Positions 1 to 5,691 of a stretch of 10,832 nucleotides of DNA are shown here, piece by piece. This DNA is from Jiangellaceae bacterium. Its GTDB lineage: Bacteria; Actinomycetota; Actinomycetes; Jiangellales; Jiangellaceae. The translations under genes and the position numbers were made by a program. The stretch lies in NCBI GenBank assembly GCA_030146385.1, contig JASLBX010000572.1, positions 1-10,832 of the forward strand, given 5' to 3'. The notes under the pieces are model-generated. The model worked only from the letters and a program-made list of their open reading frames with translations, did not search any database and was not told where the DNA came from. Positions within the stretch are counted from its first letter, which is position 1, and every line of letters begins with the position of its first letter.

Positions 1-81
1 GCGGGCGCGGCGGAGGAGGAGCCCGAAGACGACGCACCGCCAGACGCAGAGGCGAACAAGGACGAAACAACCAACGACTGA
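1..81 (+). CDS. grpE: GrpE nucleotide exchange factor, C-terminal tail (5' partial)
   Basis: An open frame runs from the first base to a TGA at 79-81, giving 26 residues (A-G-A-A-E-E-E-P-E-D-D-A-P-P and onward to T-N-D). The tail is very acidic and low in complexity. Actinobacterial GrpE proteins carry such disordered acidic extensions after the beta-wing domain, and grpE normally sits directly upstream of dnaJ in the dnaK-grpE-dnaJ-hspR operon. GrpE releases ADP from DnaK in the cytoplasm. The assignment rests on position and composition only, because the conserved GrpE core lies outside the window. The gap to dnaJ is 29 bases, which fits a single operon. Confidence 0.7.
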   Translation, partial: AGAAEEEPEDDAPPDAEANKDETTND

Positions 82-110
82 CGAGGGACGGGGACGAGGT
101 ACGGACGCCA

Positions 111-1280
111 GTGAGCACCAAGGACTGGATCGAGAAGGACTACTACAAGATCCTTGGCGTGCCGAAGGACGCGGATACGGCCACCATCAAGAAGGCCTAC
201 CGCAATCTGGCCCGTGACCTGCACCCTGACCGCAACTCGTCGGACAAGGCCGCAGAGACCCGGTTCAAGGAGGTCTCCGAGGCCTACTCCGTCCTGTCCA
301 ACCCGAGCAAGCGCAAGGAGTACGACGAGGCTCGCTCGCTGTTCGGCAGTGGCTTCCGGGTGCCGAGCGGCTCCGGTGGCCCGTCCGGTGGCGGTGGATT
401 CAGCTTCGACCTCGGCGACCTGTTCGGCGGAACGGGCACCGGCACGGCTGGCACCGGCGGGCTCGGCGACGTGTTCGGCGGCCTGTTTGGCGGCAGCCGC
501 ACCCGCACGTCACAAGCCCGGCGCGGCGCGGATGTCGAGAGTGAGGTCAGCATCGCGTTCCGCGAGGCGATCGACGGCATCACGGTGCCGCTTCGGATGA
601 CAAGCGCGTCCGCGTGCACCGCCTGTGCCGGCACGGGCGCCAAGGCCGGCACGATCCCGCGGGTGTGCCCTGCCTGCAGCGGCACCGGGCACACCAGCCG
701 CAACGCCGGTGGTTTCTCGCTCTCGGAGCCGTGCCGCGAGTGCAAGGGCCGCGGCCTGGTCGTCGACGACCCGTGCCCGGTGTGCCTTGGGTCTGGTCGA
801 GGTACAACCAGCAAGGTGATGCAGGTACGCATCCCTGCCGGTGTGCACGACGGCCAGCGGATCCGGTTGAAGGGCAAGGGCGCGCCGGGCGAGCGTGGCG
901 GACCACCGGGCGACCTCTACGTGACCGTCCACGTCGGATCTCACCCCGTGTTCGGCCGCAAGAACGAGCACCTGACCGTCACCGTGCCGGTCACGTACCC
1001 CGAAGCCACCCTCGGAGCCGACATCAAGGTGCCGACCCTCAACGGCAGCGCGGTCACCTTAAAGCTGCCTCCAGGCACGCCGAACGGTCGGACGTTCCGT
1101 GTACGTGGACGCGGCGCCCGGCGGCCCGACGGTACGCCGGGCGATCTGCTCGTGACCGTGGAGGTCGCCGTCCCGGCCCGGGTAGATCGCAAGGCCAAGG
1201 ACGCGCTGGAGGCCCTGCGCGACGCTACCTCCGGTGACGAGGTGCGCGCCGAAATGATGCGGGCGGCACAGAAGGAGTGA
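111..1280 (+). CDS. dnaJ: Chaperone protein DnaJ (Hsp40, type I)
   Basis: A 389-residue co-chaperone that binds unfolded clients and stimulates DnaK ATPase in the cytoplasm. The J domain covers about residues 9-75 and has HPD at 38-40. A Gly/Phe-rich linker follows (about 78-135). The zinc-finger domain then shows four CxxCxGxG-type repeats with cysteine pairs at 169/172, 186/189, 208/211 and 222/225, so both zinc sites are intact. Residues from about 235 form the C-terminal client-binding domains. The length is typical of type I DnaJ. The start is a GTG; GAGG at 96-99 is a rather distant ribosome site (11 bases), but the N-terminus beginning MSTKDWIEKDYY is the usual actinobacterial form. 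Its TGA lies just ahead of the hspR start, so the two genes are co-translated. One TTA leucine codon (1059-1061, residue 317) is unusual in such GC-rich DNA. Confidence 0.97.
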   Translation: MSTKDWIEKDYYKILGVPKDADTATIKKAYRNLARDLHPDRNSSDKAAETRFKEVSEAYSVLSNPSKRKEYDEARSLFGSGFRVPSGSGGPSGGGGFSFDLGDLFGGTGTGTAGTGGLGDVFGGLFGGSRTRTSQARRGADVESEVSIAFREAIDGITVPLRMTSASACTACAGTGAKAGTIPRVCPACSGTGHTSRNAGGFSLSEPCRECKGRGLVVDDPCPVCLGSGRGTTSKVMQVRIPAGVHDGQRIRLKGKGAPGERGGPPGDLYVTVHVGSHPVFGRKNEHLTVTVPVTYPEATLGADIKVPTLNGSAVTLKLPPGTPNGRTFRVRGRGARRPDGTPGDLLVTVEVAVPARVDRKAKDALEALRDATSGDEVRAEMMRAAQKE

Positions 1281-1282
1281 CG

Positions 1283-1669
1283 ATGGACACCGAAACCCGG
1301 TTCGTCGTGACCGTCTCCGGCGCGGCCCGGATGGTGCGCGTCGACGAGCCGCTCTATGTGATTTCCGTTGCCGCCGAGATGGCCGGCATGCATCCGCAGA
1401 CTCTGCGCCAGTACGACCGGCTCGGCCTGGTCAAACCCGGCCGGGCCGGCGGTGGCGGGCGGCGGTACTCGCTGCGCGACGTCGAGTTGCTGCGCGAGGT
1501 GCAGCGGCTCTCGCAGGAGGAGGGCGTGAACCTCGCCGGTATCAAGCGCATCCTCGAGCTCGAGGCCGAGGTCGAGGCGTTGCGGCGGCACGTCGCTGAG
1601 CTGTCGTGGCTGGCCGGCCACCGGCCGAGCGCCCTGTGGCCGGCGCCCCGGCGCAGTGCGCTCCCCTGA
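1283..1669 (+). CDS. hspR: Heat-shock transcriptional repressor HspR (MerR family)
   Basis: A 128-residue DNA-binding protein. Residues 24-92 form the MerR winged helix-turn-helix: YVISVAAEMAGMHPQTLRQY, then a DRLGLVKP wing, a Gly/Arg-rich loop and RRYS. The helix from about 88 to 108 (LELEAEVEAL...) looks like a short coiled coil. In Streptomyces and mycobacteria HspR binds HAIR inverted repeats upstream of dnaK, with DnaK as co-repressor, and shuts off its own operon; I infer the same here. The HAIR site would lie upstream of dnaK, outside the window. I chose ATG 1283 because GGAG at 1274-1277 lies five bases before it. An in-frame GTG at 1277, overlapping the dnaJ stop, would add two residues but would place the start on the ribosome site itself. 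No effector-binding domain is present, as expected for HspR. Confidence 0.94.
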   Translation: MDTETRFVVTVSGAARMVRVDEPLYVISVAAEMAGMHPQTLRQYDRLGLVKPGRAGGGGRRYSLRDVELLREVQRLSQEEGVNLAGIKRILELEAEVEALRRHVAELSWLAGHRPSALWPAPRRSALP

Positions 1670-1681
1670 TCGTCGTCGCCA

Positions 1682-2389
1682 GTGTCCCCTGCCGGCGTCA
1701 TTCCGAGCCCCAACATCTGGCGGCATCCGGACGTCTATGAGAAGGAGAACCTGGGCGTCGACCCGGACGGCGTGATCGAGGCGGCCATGCGCGAGATTCA
1801 CGACTGGCCCGGCCAGACGGTGCTCGACATCGGCTGCGGCGCGGGTTTCCACCTGCCCCGGTTCGCGGCGACCGGCGCTGCGGCCGTCATAGGCATCGAA
1901 CCACATGCTCCGCTGGTGCGCCGAGGGCAGGCCCGGGTGGCCGCTGCTCCGTTGCCGGCCCGGACCAGCGTCCGCCCCGGGACCGCGCAAGCGCTACCGG
2001 TGCCCGACGCCTCGGTGGACGTGGCGCATGCCCGATGGGCCTACTTCTTCGGGCCCGGCTGCGAGCCCGGGCTGCGCGAGCTTGGCCGGGTGATGCGGCG
2101 GGGCGGCACGGCCTTTGTGATCGACAACGATGCCCGCCGCTCGACGTTCGGTCGCTGGTTCCGGCGGGCGCTGCCGTCCTATAACCCCGACGTGGTGGAG
2201 CGGTTCTGGGCCCGGCAGGGCTGGCACCGCAGGTCGCTCGACATTAGGTGGGTGCATCCGGACCGGGCGACCTTCGAGGCCGTTGTCCGGATAGAGTTCG
2301 CCCCGGATCTCGCCGACGCCATCCTCGCCGAACACTCCGGCACGACCGTCGACTACGCGGTCAACCTCCTCTGGCGCCACTTCTCCTAA
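1682..2389 (+). CDS. Class I SAM-dependent methyltransferase (substrate unknown)
   Basis: A 235-residue Rossmann-fold methyltransferase. Motif I is VLDIGCGAG (residues 47-55), the acidic end of strand beta2 is E73 (VIGIEPH), and the post-I/motif IV region is PVPDASVDVAHARWAYFFGP (107-126). The arrangement is that of the Methyltransf_11/25 type. The segment NIWRHPDVYEKEN at 11-23, ahead of motif I, looks like a conserved cap, so the GTG at 1682 (or a point very near it) is preferred over the internal ATG at residue 36. No strong ribosome site is seen. It begins 12 bases after hspR and probably reads through from the heat-shock operon. It may therefore be heat-inducible, but nothing in it ties it to chaperone function. 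Its TAA lies inside a stem-loop shared with the convergent gene. Confidence 0.85.
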   Translation: MSPAGVIPSPNIWRHPDVYEKENLGVDPDGVIEAAMREIHDWPGQTVLDIGCGAGFHLPRFAATGAAAVIGIEPHAPLVRRGQARVAAAPLPARTSVRPGTAQALPVPDASVDVAHARWAYFFGPGCEPGLRELGRVMRRGGTAFVIDNDARRSTFGRWFRRALPSYNPDVVERFWARQGWHRRSLDIRWVHPDRATFEAVVRIEFAPDLADAILAEHSGTTVDYAVNLLWRHFS

Positions 2390-2401
2390 CCTCGTTAGGA
2401 G
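2383..2401. terminator. Compact stem-loop between convergent genes, containing both stop codons
   Basis: CTCCTAAC (2383-2390), loop CTC, GTTAGGAG (2394-2401) form a perfect 8-bp stem. The TAA of the methyltransferase (2387-2389) is in one arm and the TAA of the opposite-strand membrane protein (2395-2397) is in the other. There is no U-tract, so it is not a classical intrinsic terminator. Being symmetrical, it could act on both transcripts as an actinobacterial hairpin-only terminator or as a 3'-end stabiliser. The function is inferred from position. Confidence 0.5.
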
Positions 2402-2808
2402 CTGGTGAGGAGGCCGATGCCGAGCGTGAGCGCGCCGGCGGCCAGCGACAGCGCGCCGATCCAGACCAGCCAGATGAACCGGTTCGGAGCGGTGCGCCCG
2501 GCCCCCATTGAGGAGAAGAAGAACCCGGCCGGCATCAGGATCGCGGCCAGTGGGATGCCCGAACGAGCCACCCAGGCGGCGAGCCCCTCAAGCGCCGTCG
2601 CATCCGTCAGGATCGCACCCACGAGGCCGAGAGTGATCAGCATGCCTGCGTGCCCGTGACCGGCACGGGAGAAAGACTGCTGGAACGGCGTTGCCGGCAC
2701 GGCGCCCCGCGCGATTCGCGTCAGGTACCAACCGCCTGACTCGACCGTGACGATGGCGATCATCAGGATGCCCGCCAGCCGAACGGCTTCAGTACTGAGT
2801 TCAATCAT
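2395..2808 (-). CDS. Four-helix integral membrane protein, function unknown
   Basis: A 137-residue hydrophobic protein with four predicted membrane helices, at about 8-29, 54-73, 78-99 and 110-134. Short polar loops carry a histidine-rich GHGHAG motif (50-55) just before helix 2, and an F-F-F-S-S-M-G-x-G-R turn (96-105) after helix 3. The paired histidines at the membrane edge could hold heme or metal, but that is inference; I recognise no characterised family. It is divergently transcribed from a TetR-type repressor with a palindrome between the two starts, so it is probably the repressor's target. The ATG at 2806-2808 is preceded by GAGGGG about eight bases upstream on the minus strand. A TTGACG (2867-2872) and TATATA (2842-2847, both read on the minus strand) give a possible promoter with a 19-base spacer. 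Confidence 0.75.
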   Translation of the reverse strand: MIELSTEAVRLAGILMIAIVTVESGGWYLTRIARGAVPATPFQQSFSRAGHGHAGMLITLGLVGAILTDATALEGLAAWVARSGIPLAAILMPAGFFFSSMGAGRTAPNRFIWLVWIGALSLAAGALTLGIGLLTSS

Positions 2809-2830
2809 GCTCGTGGCCCCTCAAGCGTCT

Positions 2831-2858
2831 CGTAACACTGTTATATAACAACGTTACG
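2831..2858. promoter_or_regulatory. Palindromic operator/promoter between TetR regulator and membrane protein
   Basis: A 28-bp dyad in which 24 of 28 positions are symmetrical. The outer arms CGTAAC/GTTACG flank a perfect 12-bp core TGTTATATAACA (2839-2850), and only the positions next to the arms break symmetry. It lies 22 bases from the minus-strand start (2808) and 14 bases from the TetR start (2873). It is AT-rich in otherwise GC-rich DNA, and TATAAC-like -10 hexamers read out of the core in both directions. A repressor dimer (or pair of dimers) bound here would cover both promoters. This is the usual layout for TetR-family autoregulation. Confidence 0.8.
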
Positions 2859-2872
2859 ATAGGCTGCGTCAA

Positions 2873-3469
2873 GTGGGACGGAGACGAGTTCACGACGATC
2901 GGCTGCGCGAGCGGCTGCTCGACGTCGCCGGGCAGCGGCTGGTCGCGCACGGCATCGAGGGGCTGAGCCTGCGGGCGCTCGCCGCAGACGCGGCCACAAC
3001 GACCACCGCGGTGTACTCCCTGTTCGGCGGCAAGCCGGCGCTGTTGGCCGCTCTGCATGCGCGCGCCTTCCAACGCCTGGGTTCACGCCAGGCCGCCGTC
3101 GGGACGAGCGACGATGCTGTGGAGGACGTCGTCCAATTGGGCCTGGCCTACCGGGTCAACGCCATATCTGATCCGCACGGCTACCACATCATGTTCGGCG
3201 GAATCGTGCGTCCCGAGCAGGTCGGCCCGAAACTGCGCGATGCTGCCTCGGACACCTTCGTGCCGCTCCTCAACGCAGTTCGACGTTGCATCCACGAGGG
3301 CCGGTTCCGCGACGATGTCCCGGCCGAATCGATCGCGACGGCGCTCTGGGCCAACGTCCACGGCCTGGTCTCGATCGAGCTAGGCGGCATCCTCCCGCCG
3401 CATGCAGGGGACCCGGCCGAGGTCTTCGAGTCGGCCGTCCGCGCCAACGTTCGCGGCTGGTTCCGCTGA
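2873..3469 (+). CDS. TetR/AcrR-family transcriptional repressor (WHG C-terminal domain)
   Basis: A 198-residue regulator of the normal TetR length. The N-terminal helix-turn-helix spans about residues 10-57 (LSLRALAADAATTTTAVYSL, then F-G-G-K); this is the classical TetR recognition region. The C-terminal ligand domain contains GYHIMFGG (103-110) and WANVHGLVSIELGG (159-172), the signature of the TetR WHG-type ligand domain. The ligand is unknown. The GTG start lies 14 bases after a 28-bp palindrome, and there is no clear ribosome site, so the mRNA may be nearly leaderless. The likely role is to repress itself and the divergent membrane protein. It could also act on the downstream multicopper oxidase module, although no second copy of the palindrome lies there. 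Its TGA is embedded in the left arm of a long inverted repeat. Confidence 0.9.
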   Translation: MGRRRVHDDRLRERLLDVAGQRLVAHGIEGLSLRALAADAATTTTAVYSLFGGKPALLAALHARAFQRLGSRQAAVGTSDDAVEDVVQLGLAYRVNAISDPHGYHIMFGGIVRPEQVGPKLRDAASDTFVPLLNAVRRCIHEGRFRDDVPAESIATALWANVHGLVSIELGGILPPHAGDPAEVFESAVRANVRGWFR

Positions 3470-3565
3470 TCACGCAAGTCGGGTTCGAAACCCGTTCAGC
3501 TCTCGACGGTGTATGTGACAAGGCCACCTCTGCCAGCGTGTCGACCCCGACTTGCGTGATCAGCG
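3464..3565. repeat. Long inverted repeat, 24-bp arms with 54-base centre
   Basis: The left arm at 3464-3487 (CGCTGATCACGCAAGTCGGG, then TTCG) and the right arm at 3542-3565 (CGACC, then CCGACTTGCGTGATCAGCG) pair at 23 of 24 positions; the single mismatch is at 3484/3545. The centre (3488-3541) is unremarkable. The element begins five bases from the end of the TetR coding frame and includes its stop codon. I see no target-site duplication and no open frame. It may be a large RNA hairpin that ends TetR transcription, or a small palindromic repeat element (MITE- or REP-like). A related 14-mer recurs at 5671. Confidence 0.75.
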
Positions 3566-3573
3566 AAGGGTTG

Positions 3574-3590
3574 ATGTAGCTTGGCTACAT
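3574..3590. promoter_or_regulatory. Short dyad upstream of the multicopper oxidase module (possible operator)
   Basis: ATGTAGC (3574-3580), TTG, GCTACAT (3584-3590) is a perfect 7-bp inverted repeat in the only non-coding stretch ahead of the membrane protein and multicopper oxidase pair. Its centre lies about 46 bases upstream of the first start codon, where an operator would be expected. I could not identify convincing -35/-10 boxes beside it, so regulator binding is a guess; a weak hairpin in the leader is the alternative. Confidence 0.4.
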
Positions 3591-3627
3591 ATACAGCTCA
3601 TCTGAAGTAGTCCTCAAAGGGGGATCG

Positions 3628-4101
3628 ATGACCGAGCCGCTCGCGCCACCGGCCGTCCCGCCAGCCGCGGCTCAGACCGAACCTGCTGGCCGGGTGCCCG
3701 GCTGGGCGGTCTGGCTGCTTCGCGTGCTCGTGCTGATCACCGCAATTCTGGTGCTCCTCCAGCCGGTGACGGCTGGCCTGTTCGTGACCGGGGACGTTGG
3801 GATATTGGGCCTGCACTCCGCGGGCCACATCTTCATCTCACTCGCGCTGATGCTGCAGATCGTCGCGGCGATCCTGGTGTGGCGGCCGGGACGTGGACCG
3901 TCGTGGCCGATCTGGACGACGCTCGGCCTGTTCTTCATGATCGAGATTCAGGCCGGGTTCGGATTCGCGCGCATGCTGGCGCTGCACATTCCGCTCGGCG
4001 TTCTGACGTTCGGTCTCGCCGTGGCGATGCTGATCGCAGCCTGGTCGCCGAGGCTCCGCGTACGCCGCTCGCAGTCCGGGTCGCGCGGAGCCGCCGCATG
4101 A
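3628..4101 (+). CDS. Four-helix membrane protein coupled to multicopper oxidase
   Basis: A 157-residue protein with a Pro/Ala-rich cytoplasmic N-terminus (1-24) and four predicted membrane helices at about 25-52, 63-86, 94-112 and 117-138, followed by a basic tail. Conserved-looking features are QPVTAGLF (45-52) at the end of helix 1, two histidines in H-S-A-G-H (63-67) at the start of helix 2, an acidic residue in helix 3 (E106), and H120 before helix 4. The pattern resembles small uncharacterised actinobacterial membrane proteins (DUF6220-like), and the histidines could suggest heme b or copper; neither can be proven here. The ATG at 3628 follows AAAGGGGG. The stop overlaps the oxidase start as ATGA, so the two proteins are translationally coupled and probably act together at the membrane, for instance in copper or electron supply. 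Confidence 0.8.
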   Translation: MTEPLAPPAVPPAAAQTEPAGRVPGWAVWLLRVLVLITAILVLLQPVTAGLFVTGDVGILGLHSAGHIFISLALMLQIVAAILVWRPGRGPSWPIWTTLGLFFMIEIQAGFGFARMLALHIPLGVLTFGLAVAMLIAAWSPRLRVRRSQSGSRGAAA

Positions 4102-5660
4102 GGCGGACACTGACTCGCCGCAGGTTCCTCGGCGCGCTCGGCGCGGGCGCTGCCGCAGGACTGCTCATCCCCGGCTGCGGGACGTTGACGACGGCACGGG
4201 CGGGAGCACGGCTGTCGACCCGGCTGCCGTTGCCCGAGCGCTTCGCCGTCCCACTGCCTATCCCCGAAACGATCGCACCAGCCGGCGGTGCCATCGAGCT
4301 CGTCCAGCAGGCGGCCAGCGTCGAGATCATCCCGGGAACACGGACCGAGGTCTGGGGTTACAACGGGACGTTCCCCGGCCCAACTCTGGAGCTTCGCTCG
4401 GAACGACCCACCACCGTCCGGGTCACCAACGAGTTGCCCGTCCCGACGTCGACCCACCTGCACGGCGGCGTCACGCCGCCGGAGTTCGACGGATATCCCA
4501 CCCACCTGGTCGTTCCCGAGCAGCTAGGCCAACGCTTCGAGCCTGCCGCCGGCTCGCACGCACGCCACGACGCAGCCGTCTGGCAGTTGACGACCAGTGC
4601 GTTCGAGCACGAGTACCCGGTCGACCAGCCTGCCGGAACGCTCTGGTACCACGATCACCGGATGGACTTCACCGGTCCGCAGGTCTACCGCGGGCTGGCC
4701 GGGTTCGCCATCGTCCGCGACGACGTTGACGACGCGTTGCCGCTGCCCAAGGGTGACAAGGACGTCCCGCTGCTGATCTGCGACCGGGCCTTCGAGGAGG
4801 ACGGCTCATTCCGCTACCCGGCGGTCGATCCCACACTGCTCGACGAGCCCGGCGTCGAGGGCGAGTACCACCAGGGTGTCGAAGGTGACGTCATCCTGGT
4901 CAATGGGGCCCCGTGGCCCGAGCTTGAGGTTGAGGCGACCCGCTACCGGTTCCGGATCCTCAACGCCAGTAACGCTCGCCGGTACGACCTCCGCCTCGAC
5001 CCGCCACCGCCGTCGGGCCCGGCGTTCGTCCGGGTCGGCAGTGACGTCGGCCTGCTCGCGTCACCGCAGGATCTGGACGGCGTCCTGCTGGCCAGCGCCG
5101 AGCGTGCCGACGTGGTGATCGACTTCGGGACGTACCCGGTCGGGACGGAGGTCGTCCTGCGGAACCAGCTCGACTCCCACGCGGCCGGCGATGTGATGCG
5201 CTTTCGGGTCGCCCGCGCTGGCACCGAGGACAGCAAGGTCCCCGCTCGGCTCGCCGACGTCGAGGTGCTGTCCCGCGATCAGGCGGTGCGTACGCGGACA
5301 TTCGACTTCCGGCGCAGCGGACCAGGCGAAGGCGGCGCCATGTGGCAGGTCAACAACGCGGTATTCGACCCGAGCGAGACGCTTGCCATGCCCGAGCTCG
5401 GCACGACCGAGCTGTGGACGTTCACCAGCGACTTCCACCATCCCGTCCACGTCCACCTCGCGCACTTCCAGGTCTACCGCCGGAACGGCAAGTCCCCGGC
5501 GCCGATGGACGCAGGCTGGAAAGACACCGTCGACATCCGGCCCTATGAGGTCGTCGAGGTACTCGTGAAGTTCGACGGGTTCCGCGGCCGGTACGTTATG
5601 CACTGCCACAACCTCGAGCATGAGGACATGGCCATGATGGCCAACTTCGACATCGTCTAG
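4098..5660 (+). CDS. Multicopper oxidase, CotA/bilirubin-oxidase-like, Tat-exported
   Basis: A 520-residue laccase-type enzyme that oxidises phenolic, pigment or metal substrates with reduction of O2 to water. All four copper-ligand clusters are present: HLHGG (H120, H122), WYHDH (H185, H187), HPVHVH (H448, H451, H453) and HCHNLEHEDMAM with H502, C503, H504, H508 and axial M513. The HLHGGVTPPEFDGYP stretch and the HCHxxEHED form resemble CotA and bilirubin/phenoxazinone-synthase-type three-domain oxidases, and the length matches CotA (about 510). The N-terminus carries a twin-arginine signal (TRRRFLGALGAG) and a cysteine at position 27 in LIPGC. It is probably a Tat lipoprotein on the outer face of the membrane, although proline at -2 of the lipobox is unusual. 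The frame is open upstream to 3879, but ATG 4098 is chosen for the ATGA overlap and because the Tat motif follows at once. The natural substrate is not evident. Confidence 0.95.
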   Translation: MRRTLTRRRFLGALGAGAAAGLLIPGCGTLTTARAGARLSTRLPLPERFAVPLPIPETIAPAGGAIELVQQAASVEIIPGTRTEVWGYNGTFPGPTLELRSERPTTVRVTNELPVPTSTHLHGGVTPPEFDGYPTHLVVPEQLGQRFEPAAGSHARHDAAVWQLTTSAFEHEYPVDQPAGTLWYHDHRMDFTGPQVYRGLAGFAIVRDDVDDALPLPKGDKDVPLLICDRAFEEDGSFRYPAVDPTLLDEPGVEGEYHQGVEGDVILVNGAPWPELEVEATRYRFRILNASNARRYDLRLDPPPPSGPAFVRVGSDVGLLASPQDLDGVLLASAERADVVIDFGTYPVGTEVVLRNQLDSHAAGDVMRFRVARAGTEDSKVPARLADVEVLSRDQAVRTRTFDFRRSGPGEGGAMWQVNNAVFDPSETLAMPELGTTELWTFTSDFHHPVHVHLAHFQVYRRNGKSPAPMDAGWKDTVDIRPYEVVEVLVKFDGFRGRYVMHCHNLEHEDMAMMANFDIV

Positions 5661-5670
5661 CGCTCCGCCC

Positions 5671-5684
5671 GCTGATCATGCAAG
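5671..5684 (+). repeat. Single copy of the GCTGATCAYGCAAG repeat motif
   Basis: GCTGATCATGCAAG, ten bases after the multicopper oxidase stop, matches the outer part of the long inverted repeat at 3465-3478 in 13 of 14 positions (C to T at the ninth). It occupies the 31-base gap between the convergent multicopper oxidase and dehydrogenase genes. There is no matching inverted partner nearby, so it does not form a hairpin itself. Recurrence just after two separate genes suggests a family of gene-end repeats, but chance cannot be excluded. Confidence 0.4.
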
Positions 5685-5691
5685 GAAGGGC

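Noticed and set aside
284..877. Minus-strand open frames across dnaJ.
   Set aside because: They have arginine/proline-rich nonsense composition opposite a fully conserved DnaJ.
941..1990. Minus-strand open frame of about 350 codons across dnaJ, hspR and the methyltransferase.
   Set aside because: It spans three well-supported plus-strand genes and shows no domain or ribosome site.
3480..3494. tRNA T-arm-like sequence GGGTTCGAAACCC within the inverted repeat, suggesting a tRNA or a phage attachment site.
   Set aside because: Only four stem pairs form, there is no acceptor, D or anticodon arm in the expected places, and the upstream bases are the TetR coding end. No integrase or direct repeat is seen.
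3464..3565. The long inverted repeat as an insertion sequence.
   Set aside because: At 102 bases there is no transposase, and no flanking target duplication is visible. It is kept as a repeat only.
3879..4097. Upstream in-frame extension of the multicopper oxidase (73 more codons).
   Set aside because: It would overlap most of the coupled membrane protein and bury the Tat signal inside the chain. ATG 4098 has the ATGA overlap and puts the twin-arginine motif at the N-terminus.
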